Assembly (NCBI GenBank): GCA_039816825.1
Contig: JBCBXA010000026.1
Coordinates: 1 to 31,754 of the forward strand
Reading direction: 5' to 3'
DNA length: 31,754 bases
Origin: JBCBXA01 sp039816825
GTDB lineage: Bacteria > Pseudomonadota > Alphaproteobacteria > Rhizobiales > Rhizobiaceae
Position numbers and translations under genes: made by a program. The notes below the pieces were generated by a model. That model made no database searches. It worked only from the letters and a program-made list of their open reading frames with translations, and was not told the DNA's origin. Positions within the stretch are counted from its first letter, which is position 1. Each line of letters starts with the position of its first letter. This document shows positions 24,598 to 31,754 of the stretch, one piece after another.

Positions 24598-25644
24598 CTA
24601 GCTCAGACCAAGGCGCAGGAAGTCGTGCACATTCACGAGGCCCTCGGCACGCATGCCAACCTTGCCATGATCGTCATTGACCACGAAAAGGGCTGTCACC
24701 TTGGAGCGGTGCAGCACGCGCAGGGCATCTTCCGCCAGAGTTGAAGATGGAATGACCGTTGGATTTTCGGTCATCACATCCTTGGCTTTGGCCGTGCCTA
24801 TGTTGGCGAAGTTTCGCCGCAGATCGCCATCGGTCACCACGCCGACAAGCATTCCGCTTTCGTCTTGAACACCGGCAATGCCGAACGTCTTCGATGTCAT
24901 CTCAACGATCACGTCTTCCATAGGCGTGTCGAGCTTCACCAAAGGCAGGCGTTCGCCCTTATGCATGATCTCGCTCATCTTCATGAGCCGAAGGCCGATG
25001 GAACCACCAGGATGCAGCATGGCAAAGTCGTCACGGGTGAAGCCGCGCAGATCCATCACAGCCATGGCCAGCGCATCGCCCAGCGCCAGGGTCATGGTGG
25101 TTGACGTTGTGGGCGCGATGGCGTGGCGGCAGGCCTCCTGGGCCTTTGGAAGAACCAAAGCCACAGTTGCGTTGCGGGCCAATGTGGAGTCTGAGCCCGA
25201 GGTGATGCCGATCATCGGAATACGCAGCCGCTGAAGGTGCTGCATGATGGGAACGAGGTCGCTGGTCTCGCCCGAATTGGAAATCAAAACGACCACATCG
25301 TCCCGCGAAATCATGCCCAGATCGCCATGGGCCGCCTCCGTCGCGTGGACAAAAATGGCCGGTGAGCCGGTGGAGGACAGAGTTGCCACGATCTTGTGAG
25401 CCACATGGCCGGACTTGCCGAGGCCTGATACGATCACGCGCCCCTTGCAGCCCAGCAGAAGCTTGACCGCTGCAATGAAGCTCTCGCCCAGACTCTCCTG
25501 CAGAACACGAAGCCCTTCCATCTCGATGGCGAGCACTTCCTGGCCTCGGCTGCGAGCGGTTTCCTCAAGCGTGTCGAGGGCATCATTGTCTGCGGAAACT
25601 GGATCTGCAGAAACTGGCATTTGCTGACTTGCGCTGGTTTGCAT
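24598..25644 (-). CDS. kdsD: Arabinose-5-phosphate isomerase, KdsD/KpsF/GutQ family
   Basis: A 348-aa protein with an N-terminal SIS isomerase domain (about residues 50-180, including SGLGKSGHVAHKIVATLSSTG and HATEAAHGDLGM with the conserved histidines) and a C-terminal tandem CBS pair (about 215-345). It interconverts D-ribulose-5-phosphate and D-arabinose-5-phosphate, the first step to KDO of lipopolysaccharide. ATG at 25644 (MQTSASQQ) is chosen over an open extension to 25749. No strong Shine-Dalgarno supports any start. The family also includes capsule-associated KpsF and GutQ, and the lone genomic setting here fits housekeeping KdsD. Confidence 0.9.
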   Translation of the reverse strand: MQTSASQQMPVSADPVSADNDALDTLEETARSRGQEVLAIEMEGLRVLQESLGESFIAAVKLLLGCKGRVIVSGLGKSGHVAHKIVATLSSTGSPAIFVHATEAAHGDLGMISRDDVVVLISNSGETSDLVPIMQHLQRLRIPMIGITSGSDSTLARNATVALVLPKAQEACRHAIAPTTSTTMTLALGDALAMAVMDLRGFTRDDFAMLHPGGSIGLRLMKMSEIMHKGERLPLVKLDTPMEDVIVEMTSKTFGIAGVQDESGMLVGVVTDGDLRRNFANIGTAKAKDVMTENPTVIPSSTLAEDALRVLHRSKVTALFVVNDDHGKVGMRAEGLVNVHDFLRLGLS

Positions 25645-25986
25645 GGTGCGGTCCCGGATCCACTGGCTATCAGGTGCGGCGGCGGCCAACTGGCAATGAC
25701 CGTATCTCGCAGCTGGCAACCAACTGCGCTCTTGAGGAGGCGTTTTCAACCCTCAATTGGGGCTGATTTATGCCGCTTTGCTGGGGCTAAGGGCATTGGA
25801 GCCGCCCAAGTGCCCGATAATTCTGCACCGATCGCCCAAACTTCGCCCACCGGCCCCGTTAGGTCCCGACGTATCTGAGTTAGCCTTTTCGGTAGCGGAG
25901 GTGAGATGCACGCAGGCTTGGAACATTCCGGCGCCCAACAGGTTTCTTACTCACTGAGCCCAAAAGGGGTGAGTGAGGATAAGCTG
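25645..25986. other. 342-bp divergent intergenic region (kdsD / otsB)
   Basis: No convincing gene was found. It must hold the promoters of both flanking genes, but no clear -35/-10 pair could be assigned. An in-frame ATG at 25906 with GGAGG 4 nt before it could start a 27-residue extension of OtsB. Near its right end, ACTCAC (25949-25954) and GTGAGT (25969-25974) can pair into a hairpin just before the OtsB Shine-Dalgarno. Confidence 0.5.
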
Positions 25987-26763
25987 ATGTCCATACAAGA
26001 CCGTTTTGATCGCGTGACCGGTGCGCGCGCTCTGGAGCAGCTTTGCTATCAGCCTCGGTCCCACGCCATGTTTCTTGATTTCGATGGCACACTCGTCGAT
26101 CTGGCTCACACTCCCGACGCCGTTGTGGTGACCTCTGGCGACGCGGAACTGCTGCGTTTGCTTCTCGATGCCCACGAAGGTTCAGTCGCCATTGTGAGCG
26201 GTCGAGCCATTGATGATCTCGAGCGGTTTCTCCCAGGCTTCACCGGTGATCTTGCTGGCGGACACGGGGCGGAGTTTCGCATCAACGGTCAGAGAAGCCT
26301 GGCCCCCTCTGTCCGGGTTGGCGAGCTTGAGCACATCAAGGCGGAGGTTCGCTCCTATGCCGCCACACTCCCCAAATTGCTGGTTGAAGAGAAGGCCACC
26401 GGAATCGTGCTGCACTATCGAGCGCACCCCGAATGCGAGGACGACGCAATCGTCTTTGCGCAAACGCTGGCAGGCAGCAGCCCCGACTTCGAAGTTCAGC
26501 GCGCCAAGATGGCCGTCGAGCTTCGCCCTCGCGGGATCAGCAAAGCGGCTGCGATGGACCATATGCTCGCGTTGGACGGTTTTGCCGGCCGCAAGCCCTT
26601 CTTTGCTGGCGATGACGTGACTGACGAAGCCGCATTCGGCTGGGTGAATGACCAGGGCGGCATCAGCGTCCGCGTGGACGACGGCACGACCGGTGCGCAG
26701 TTTCAAACGCCATCGCCGACAGACTTCAAATCATGGCTCAAACGATGGGTGGAGACACATTGA
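25987..26763 (+). CDS. otsB: Trehalose-6-phosphate phosphatase
   Basis: A 258-aa HAD-superfamily phosphatase. The catalytic motif DFDGTLVDL supplies Asp31 (nucleophile) and Asp33. VSGRAIDDL and GGHGAEFR are the trehalose-phosphatase cap motifs, and AGDDVTDEAAF binds Mg2+. ATG at 25987 has GAGGA with 7-nt spacing. An upstream ATG at 25906 would add 27 residues without family similarity. It removes phosphate from trehalose-6-phosphate in the cytoplasm, and the otsA partner overlaps its end. Trehalose here would serve as an osmolyte or desiccation protectant. Confidence 0.93.
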   Translation: MSIQDRFDRVTGARALEQLCYQPRSHAMFLDFDGTLVDLAHTPDAVVVTSGDAELLRLLLDAHEGSVAIVSGRAIDDLERFLPGFTGDLAGGHGAEFRINGQRSLAPSVRVGELEHIKAEVRSYAATLPKLLVEEKATGIVLHYRAHPECEDDAIVFAQTLAGSSPDFEVQRAKMAVELRPRGISKAAAMDHMLALDGFAGRKPFFAGDDVTDEAAFGWVNDQGGISVRVDDGTTGAQFQTPSPTDFKSWLKRWVETH

Positions 26764-28289
26764 CCGACACTGACAAAAAGAAGGGTCGGCTGATCGTGGT
26801 GTCCAACCGTGCGCCGTCCATATGCGGGACGGCAGATGCAGGTGGCCTGGTTGTCGCACTGCGCGGAACGCTGGAGCGTATGGGTGGTCTCTGGGTCGGA
26901 GCCAATCCGGAGCCTGCGTCCACCCCGGGCGATGAGTTGGTCATCCACAAGCGCGATGATTTCGATATCGCCCACTTCTCGACGACTGAGGCGGAGCAGG
27001 AGGACTTCTACCTCGGCTATGCGAACTCCGTGCTGTGGCCCGTCTTTCACGGTCGGGTGGATCTGATGAGCATGGAGGCGCGCTTTGCGCCGGCCTACTG
27101 GACGGTGAACGAGCGCATTGCCCGTGGTCTCGTTTCCCAGCTGCGGCCCAATGATACGATTTGGGTGCAGGACTATCAGCTGATCCCGCTGGCGCGTGAA
27201 CTGCGGCGGCTGGGGGTTAAGAACTCCATCGGCTTCTTTCTTCACATTCCTGTGCCCGACGTTCAGAGCTTCCGAACCATTCCTCAATGGAAGCGCCTGA
27301 CCAGAGGCTTGTGCGCCTATGACCTTGTGGGACTTCAGGCGACGCGGGATGTGACCAATCTGATTGATATTTGCCGCCGCGCTGTCGGCGCCGAACTGCT
27401 GCCCAGTGGCGCTCTTATGGTGGACGAACAGAGGGTCCGGGTCGGGGCATTTCCCATTTCCATCGATACCCAGGCCTTCCGGAAGGACGCGGAGCGGTCC
27501 GCCGCAGCCCAGAGCAAGCCGCCCTTCGCGCGCCTTATCGGGGTGGATCGGCTGGACTATTCCAAGGGGCTTCCCCAGCGTTTCGAAGCCTATGAGCGTT
27601 TTCTCTCCAAGCCTGAAAATGCGCGCTGGCACGGAAATGTGCAGTTTCTGCAGGTTGCTCCACCGACGCGAACCGGTGTCGAAGCCTATGACGATATTCG
27701 CAGCGAGCTTGAGGCTCTCGCCGGTCGGATCAACGGGGCTTTCGGAACTGTTGACTGGACGCCGATCCAGTACATTCATCGACCTCTGCCCAGGGAAGAA
27801 CTGGCCGGGCTCTACCGCCAGTCGCGGGTGGCGCTGGTCACGCCGCTCTTCGACGGCATGAACCTCGTCGCCAAGGAATTCGTTGCCGCGCAAGATGAGG
27901 CAGATCCGGGTGTTCTGATCCTGTCCGAATTCGCTGGAGCAGCTGAAGAGCTCAAATCAGCCCTTCTAGTCAATCCGCACGACATAGAGCAATGTGCAGA
28001 TGCCATTGGTGCGGCCCTCGATATGAGCCTTCACACGCGCATCCGCCGGCACACCCAGGCGTTTGACCATATTGCGCGCAACGATATCGCAGCATGGACG
28101 AGGGCCTATTTGGACGCGCTTGGCAAGTCAAGAGGGGGGATGAAGACCGCTGACAAGCCGGTTGAGGACAGGCTCATCAACATCGAACGTTCCATGGCGC
28201 AGGCGCTCGCGGAGGATCATCCCGATCTTTCAGGCCCCATCACCACGTCAGGTGTGTTGGCTGAAGGATCGCCCGCAACCAAACATTAG
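26760..28289 (+). CDS. otsA: Trehalose-6-phosphate synthase (GT20)
   Basis: About 509 aa. A retaining GT-B glycosyltransferase making trehalose-6-phosphate from UDP-glucose and glucose-6-phosphate. Landmarks are the N-terminal SNRAP and the GGL loop, VWVQDYQLIPLARELR, FFLHIPVP, VDRLDYSKGLPQRFEAYERFL and TPLFDGMNLVAKEFVAAQ. The start is probably TTG at 26760: GGTGGAGA lies 6 nt upstream and it gives a 4-bp overlap with the otsB stop. ATG codons at 26745 and 26733 lack a ribosome site. The protein has a 45-residue tail beyond the catalytic core, starting near SRGGMKTADKP, that looks disordered. otsB-otsA order is reversed relative to some operons but common. Confidence 0.93.
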   Translation: MTDTDKKKGRLIVVSNRAPSICGTADAGGLVVALRGTLERMGGLWVGANPEPASTPGDELVIHKRDDFDIAHFSTTEAEQEDFYLGYANSVLWPVFHGRVDLMSMEARFAPAYWTVNERIARGLVSQLRPNDTIWVQDYQLIPLARELRRLGVKNSIGFFLHIPVPDVQSFRTIPQWKRLTRGLCAYDLVGLQATRDVTNLIDICRRAVGAELLPSGALMVDEQRVRVGAFPISIDTQAFRKDAERSAAAQSKPPFARLIGVDRLDYSKGLPQRFEAYERFLSKPENARWHGNVQFLQVAPPTRTGVEAYDDIRSELEALAGRINGAFGTVDWTPIQYIHRPLPREELAGLYRQSRVALVTPLFDGMNLVAKEFVAAQDEADPGVLILSEFAGAAEELKSALLVNPHDIEQCADAIGAALDMSLHTRIRRHTQAFDHIARNDIAAWTRAYLDALGKSRGGMKTADKPVEDRLINIERSMAQALAEDHPDLSGPITTSGVLAEGSPATKH

Positions 28290-28320
28290 GCGGCAAACTC
28301 CCCTCTGTTGTTTGGGCCGC
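28290..28320 (+). terminator. Hairpin after otsA
   Basis: GCGGCAAAC (28290-28298) pairs with GTTTGGGCCGC (28310-28320), with a two-base GG bulge and an 11-nt loop, immediately after the otsA stop. There is no T-tract. It may separate otsA from the SOS-type promoter that follows. Confidence 0.35.
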
Positions 28321-28353
28321 GCAGCCGTCTGCGTCTGCGCGCCGCAGGCATGC

Positions 28354-28368
28354 GTTCTATTTGTGTTC
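28354..28368 (+). promoter_or_regulatory. LexA/SOS box 1 (GTTC-N7-GTTC)
   Basis: GTTCTATTTGTGTTC matches the alphaproteobacterial SOS box, a GTTC direct repeat with 7-nt spacing, with an A/T-rich spacer in an otherwise GC-rich context. It lies 45 bp before the radical SAM start. Confidence 0.75.
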
Positions 28369-28395
28369 TTATTTCTGATGACAGATCGGGAAGGA

Positions 28396-28410
28396 GAACA
28401 TATAAAGAAC
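28396..28410 (-). promoter_or_regulatory. LexA/SOS box 2, opposite orientation
   Basis: GAACATATAAAGAAC is GTTC-N7-GTTC on the minus strand. It ends 2 bp before the radical SAM ATG, so a bound repressor would block the ribosome-site region and the promoter exit. Together with box 1 it makes a paired arrangement 42 bp apart. Confidence 0.7.
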
Positions 28411-28412
28411 TT

Positions 28413-29642
28413 ATGCCCCGCACTCTCATCGACAAGCTGGCCATTCTTTCGGATGCGGCCAAGTATGATGCGTCCTGCGCTTCCAGTGGTACGACGCGGC
28501 GCAATTCAGCCGGAGGCAAGGGCCTGGGCTCCACGACCGGGACCGGCATTTGCCATGCCTACGCGCCGGATGGGCGATGCATCTCACTTCTGAAAATCCT
28601 GATGACCAATTTCTGCATCTATGATTGTGCCTATTGCATCAATCGGGTGTCGAGCAATGTGGAGCGTGCGCGTTTCACGCCTGATGAGATCATCACCCTC
28701 ACGCTGGAGTTTTACCGGCGGAACTATATCGAAGGGCTTTTCCTGTCGTCGGGCATCATCAAATCTTCCGATGACACGATGGCCGCCATGGTGCGTGTGG
28801 CCCGCGAACTGCGACTGACCCACCGGTTCCGGGGCTACATTCACCTCAAGACCATCCCCGATGCCTCACCACAATTGATTGAAGAGGCCGGGCTCTACGC
28901 GGACCGATTGTCGATCAATGTGGAACTGCCCACGGACAGTGCGGTTAAGACATTTGCACCGGAGAAGAAGCCCGGTGATATCCGCAAGGCCATGGGGGAT
29001 GTGCGCCTTGGGATAGAGGCTTCGGGCGACAAAACGCATCGAGGCCGCAGGGCCAAGAAGTTCGCGCCCGCCGGTCAGTCGACTCAGATGATTGTCGGGG
29101 CCGATGCCTCCAATGATGCGACCATCCTTCGGTCCTCGGATCGGCTCTACTCCAGCTACCGCCTCAAGCGGGTCTACTATTCTGGCTTCAGTCCGATCCC
29201 GGATTCATCGTCCAGTCTGCCCCTTATCAAGCCGCCGCTTGTGCGGGAGCATCGGCTTTACCAGGCCGACTGGCTTATGCGATTTTACGGGTTTTCTGTG
29301 CCTGAGATCGTCTCCCCATCGGACGACGGAAATCTCGATCTTGAGGTGGACCCCAAGCTGGCCTGGGCTTTGGCCAACCGGCACCAGTTCCCGGTGGACG
29401 TGAACCGGGCGGACAAGGAGATGCTGCTGCGCGTGCCCGGTTTTGGCACCAGGACCGTGGGGCGCATTCTCGCCAGCCGCCGCAACCGCTCTTTGCGCTA
29501 TGAAGACCTCAAACGGATTGGCGCTCTCGTCAGCAAGGCCAAGCCGTTCATCATGGCTGTGGACTGGACGCCCGGTTTCATGACCGACGATCAGCATTTG
29601 CGCAGCCGTTTCGCCCCGCCGCAGCAATTGGCTTTGATCTGA
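28413..29642 (+). CDS. Putative DNA modification/repair radical SAM protein (UDG-linked family)
   Basis: A 409-aa radical SAM enzyme. The [4Fe-4S] cluster motif C-x3-C-x2-C is Cys68, Cys72 and Cys75 (CIYDCAYC). Extra cysteines at 22, 47 and 56 precede it. The TIM-barrel part contains LSSGIIKSSDDTM and NVELPTDSAVKTFAPEKK. The C-terminus has a helix-hairpin-helix DNA-binding motif (about residues 330-370, VNRADKEMLLRVPGFGTRTVGRIL). This matches the family linked to UdgX and DUF4130 proteins, annotated as putative DNA modification/repair. Its chemistry is unknown. ATG at 28413 is chosen because the upstream open frame would run through both SOS boxes. It lies 7 bp before the UdgX fusion gene, with which it is surely co-transcribed. 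Confidence 0.88.
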   Translation: MPRTLIDKLAILSDAAKYDASCASSGTTRRNSAGGKGLGSTTGTGICHAYAPDGRCISLLKILMTNFCIYDCAYCINRVSSNVERARFTPDEIITLTLEFYRRNYIEGLFLSSGIIKSSDDTMAAMVRVARELRLTHRFRGYIHLKTIPDASPQLIEEAGLYADRLSINVELPTDSAVKTFAPEKKPGDIRKAMGDVRLGIEASGDKTHRGRRAKKFAPAGQSTQMIVGADASNDATILRSSDRLYSSYRLKRVYYSGFSPIPDSSSSLPLIKPPLVREHRLYQADWLMRFYGFSVPEIVSPSDDGNLDLEVDPKLAWALANRHQFPVDVNRADKEMLLRVPGFGTRTVGRILASRRNRSLRYEDLKRIGALVSKAKPFIMAVDWTPGFMTDDQHLRSRFAPPQQLALI

Positions 29643-29649
29643 CGACACT

Positions 29650-31125
29650 ATGCATCGCGTCGATCTTCCCGCTCTCGGTACCTTTGACGTCTGGCGAAAT
29701 GCGGCGCGTTCGCTGGCTCTTTCGGGTGTTCCAGCCGAACAGATTGACTGGTCGTTCGGCAATTGTGATGCGGGTCTTTTCGATGGATTGGCCAACAATA
29801 AGTTGCACACTGCTGCCATTGGGTCCGCAGGGGCGCCTGGCCATGCGCGACTGACCGCGCCGAAGGCCTTTCTTGATCTGGCAGAGCAGGTGATATGTCA
29901 CTCGGCGCACGAGCGCTTCTCGCTCTTGTATTCATTGCTCCTGCGTTTGCAGAACGAGCGTGGCCTGCTGGCTGATCGCGCCGATCCCCTGGTCAATCGG
30001 ATCCAGGGACTGGCTAAAAACATAAGGCGCGACTGCCACAAGATGACGGCCTTTGTGCGCTTTCGTGAGGTGGCACCAATCGAGCCGGGGCGACGGGCTT
30101 TCTATTCGTGGTTTGAGCCCGATCACTACATAGTCGAGCGCACGTCTTCCTTCTTCGCCAAACGGTTCGCCGATATGGATTGGACCATTGCGACGCCTAA
30201 AGGGTGCTCGCATTTCCGAGGTGGTAAGGTCTCGTTCTCCGAAGCCGTTGATCACGGCAGCCTGCCGCCGGATGAGACCGATGAACTGTGGCGAACCTAC
30301 TATGCCAACATCTTCAACCCGGCCCGGCTGAAGGTGAAGGCGATGCAGGCGGAGATGCCAAAGAAATATTGGAAGAACATGCCGGAGACGCAGCTGATCC
30401 CGGGCCTCATTGCTGGCGCTGAGCAGCGTGTACGCGAGATGCGTGAGAAACAGGCCAGTCAGCCACCGGTACGGGCGCAAAAGGTGACGGAGCGGTTTCG
30501 TGCGGAACTGGCAAAGGGTGCGCCACAGGCTACGTCGGGTAAATTGGACGCAGTGCGGGCACAGGCGAGCGCTTGCACGCGCTGCCCGCTTTATTGCCAG
30601 GCGACCCAGACGGTGTTTGGGGCCGGGCCGGAAGATGCAGAGATCATGTTTGTGGGCGAGCAACCCGGTGACAGGGAAGATTTGGCGGGTGAGGCCTTTG
30701 TCGGACCCGCCGGTCAATTGTTCAACGCCGCATTGGATGCCGTTGGCTTTGACTGCCGCCGGGCCTACGTCACAAACGCGGTCAAGCACTTCAAGTTCAC
30801 ACCCCGCGGCAAGCGACGCATTCATGCCACCCCCAATGCGGGTGAGGTGGATGCCTGTCGGTTCTGGCTCAGCCAGGAAATCGCCATTGTCAGGCCTAAG
30901 CTGATTGTGGCGCTTGGAGCGACGGCTGCTCGAGCCACCACGGAGCGCGGCGACAGGATTCTCGCACGGCGCGGCACATTGGAAGCGACGGCCGTCGGAA
31001 CCCCCGTCTTTCTGACGGTGCATCCGTCATCCATCTTGCGCACAAGGGGCGACCGAACGGCGGAGGAACGAGCGTTTCAGGACGATCTGCGCAAGGCTGT
31101 TAAGCTGCTGGCAGTGGCTGCATGA
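29650..31125 (+). CDS. DUF4130-UdgX fusion, uracil-DNA-binding repair protein
   Basis: A 491-aa two-domain protein. Residues 1 to about 260 form the DUF4130 domain (FRFREVAPIEPGRRAFYSWFEPDHY region and the C-terminal MPKKYWKNMPET). Residues 300-490 are a UdgX-type uracil-DNA glycosylase with Fe-S cysteines (Cys309, Cys312 and Cys403), GEQPGDREDLAGEAFVGPAGQLF and HPSSILR. The R-loop KRRIHATP carries His392, corresponding to the histidine that forms a covalent bond with uracil-containing DNA in mycobacterial UdgX. In other genomes the two domains may be separate proteins. It is the second gene of the radical SAM cassette. The covalent activity is inferred from motif conservation. Confidence 0.9.
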   Translation: MHRVDLPALGTFDVWRNAARSLALSGVPAEQIDWSFGNCDAGLFDGLANNKLHTAAIGSAGAPGHARLTAPKAFLDLAEQVICHSAHERFSLLYSLLLRLQNERGLLADRADPLVNRIQGLAKNIRRDCHKMTAFVRFREVAPIEPGRRAFYSWFEPDHYIVERTSSFFAKRFADMDWTIATPKGCSHFRGGKVSFSEAVDHGSLPPDETDELWRTYYANIFNPARLKVKAMQAEMPKKYWKNMPETQLIPGLIAGAEQRVREMREKQASQPPVRAQKVTERFRAELAKGAPQATSGKLDAVRAQASACTRCPLYCQATQTVFGAGPEDAEIMFVGEQPGDREDLAGEAFVGPAGQLFNAALDAVGFDCRRAYVTNAVKHFKFTPRGKRRIHATPNAGEVDACRFWLSQEIAIVRPKLIVALGATAARATTERGDRILARRGTLEATAVGTPVFLTVHPSSILRTRGDRTAEERAFQDDLRKAVKLLAVAA

Positions 31126-31140
31126 TTTTGGGTCGGAACG

Positions 31141-31754
31141 CTAAGAGCCCACTTCGGCCTTGATAGCCCGCCAGCCAATGTCACTCCGGCAAAAGCCGTT
31201 GGCCCAATCCACCTGTTCCACGCCTTCATAGGCCAGCCGCTGTGCCTCAGCGACGGTCGGTGCCGTGGCGGTGATGTTCAGAACGCGCCCGCCTGTTGCG
31301 AGAAGGGTGTCCTGATGGCGCGCAGTGCCTGCATGAAAGATCACCCGGTTATCCTGATCCTCCGGCATTGACCGGATCTGCGTGCCCTTTTCATAGCCGC
31401 CGGGATAGCCTTTGGATGCCATCACAACGGTAAGCGCGTAGGCATCCCGCCACTGTATGTCTGGAGCAGCAGCAACGTCGCCCTGTGTTGATGCAAGCAT
31501 GAGTGGAACAATGTCTGACTCCATGCGCATCATCAGCACCTGGCATTCCGGGTCGCCAAAGCGGCAATTATACTCAATCAGCTTGGGTCCATCCGTAGTG
31601 AGGATCAGCCCTGCATAGAGCAAGCCACTGAACGGCGTCCCGGCTTCTGCCATGCCGCGCATGGTGGGCTCGATGATGGTCTCGATGGCCTGTTCATACT
31701 GTTCGCCGCTCATGGTCAGGGCAGGACTGTAGGCCCCCATGCCACCCGTGTTGG
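31141..31754 (-). CDS. purD: Phosphoribosylamine-glycine ligase, C-terminal part (cut by window edge)
   Basis: The last 204 codons of PurD. Reading from the right edge, N-T-G-G-M-G-A-Y-S-P-A leads into the ATP-grasp core YAGLILTTDGPKLIEYNCRFGDPECQVLM with the metal-binding Glu and Asn, then the C-terminal hybrid domain ending IKAEVGS. PurD joins glycine to phosphoribosylamine in purine synthesis. The N-terminal half lies beyond position 31754. It is convergent with the UdgX fusion gene, 15 bp away. Confidence 0.95.
   Translation of the reverse strand, partial: NTGGMGAYSPALTMSGEQYEQAIETIIEPTMRGMAEAGTPFSGLLYAGLILTTDGPKLIEYNCRFGDPECQVLMMRMESDIVPLMLASTQGDVAAAPDIQWRDAYALTVVMASKGYPGGYEKGTQIRSMPEDQDNRVIFHAGTARHQDTLLATGGRVLNITATAPTVAEAQRLAYEGVEQVDWANGFCRSDIGWRAIKAEVGS

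Noticed and set aside
26703..27893. 396-codon minus-strand frame opposite otsA
   Set aside because: Antisense to a clear GT20 gene, composition of a mirror frame, no family features.
28350..28412. Upstream ATG at 28350 as start of the radical SAM gene
   Set aside because: It would put both SOS boxes inside the coding region, and the added 21 residues look unlike the family N-terminus.
29932..31023. 363-codon minus-strand frame opposite the UdgX fusion
   Set aside because: Antisense shadow. The plus-strand product carries exact catalytic motifs, this one none.
1..31754. CRISPR arrays, tRNA/rRNA genes, insertion sequences, prophage or plasmid genes
   Set aside because: None could be recognised. 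The only repeats are the two short tandem arrays near 19.4 and 19.9 kb and the inverted repeats listed.

Overview
The window looks like a chromosomal segment of a GC-rich alphaproteobacterium, possibly a Hyphomicrobiales-type or marine lineage. Three things suggest this: a complete fix-type cbb3 oxidase locus with TTGAT-N4-ATCAA FNR/FixK boxes, an alphaproteobacterial SOS box (GTTC-N7-GTTC), and dense 4-bp-overlap operons. No rRNA, tRNA, CRISPR array, insertion sequence or phage gene was seen.

Region 1 (1-10901) is a catabolic island organised around a divergent promoter. Leftward, an RpiR-type regulator is followed by a Rieske oxygenase of the quaternary-amine (carnitine/betaine/stachydrine) type, an aldehyde dehydrogenase and a small carboxymuconolactone-decarboxylase-fold protein. 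Rightward lie a dimethylglycine/sarcosine-dehydrogenase-like flavoprotein with a folate-binding aminomethyltransferase half, a zinc-free medium-chain dehydrogenase, two different enolase-superfamily enzymes in tandem and a class III aminotransferase. Together they suggest N-demethylation of a methylated amine or betaine, then epimerisation or dehydration and transamination. The substrate is not determined, and no Rieske reductase or transporter is present in the window.

Region 2 (10967-21549) is a microaerobic respiration module. The ccoNOQP and ccoGHIS operons run leftward, each preceded by a perfect FNR box. A hemerythrin-domain gene runs divergently from ccoN and appears to share its FNR box. 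It is followed by a DUF2189 membrane protein and an FnrL-type [4Fe-4S] regulator. ccoN and ccoI each carry one single-base frameshift, either sequencing errors or real decay. Two tiny genes, ccoQ (55 aa) and ccoS (45 aa), were found by direct translation.

Region 3 (21628-28289) is carbohydrate and hydroxyacid metabolism. It holds a DenD-like sugar-acid dehydrogenase and a beta-hydroxyacid dehydrogenase, divergent from a D-2-hydroxyacid dehydrogenase, with an operator-like palindrome between them. Next come a KdsD/KpsF-type arabinose-5-phosphate isomerase and a divergent otsB-otsA trehalose operon.

Region 4 (28290-31125) is the most intriguing part. It is a two-gene DNA repair or modification cassette: a radical SAM protein with a C-terminal helix-hairpin-helix, and a DUF4130-UdgX fusion. 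It is preceded by two oppositely oriented GTTC-N7-GTTC LexA boxes. The window ends inside purD, which runs convergently and is cut by the right edge.
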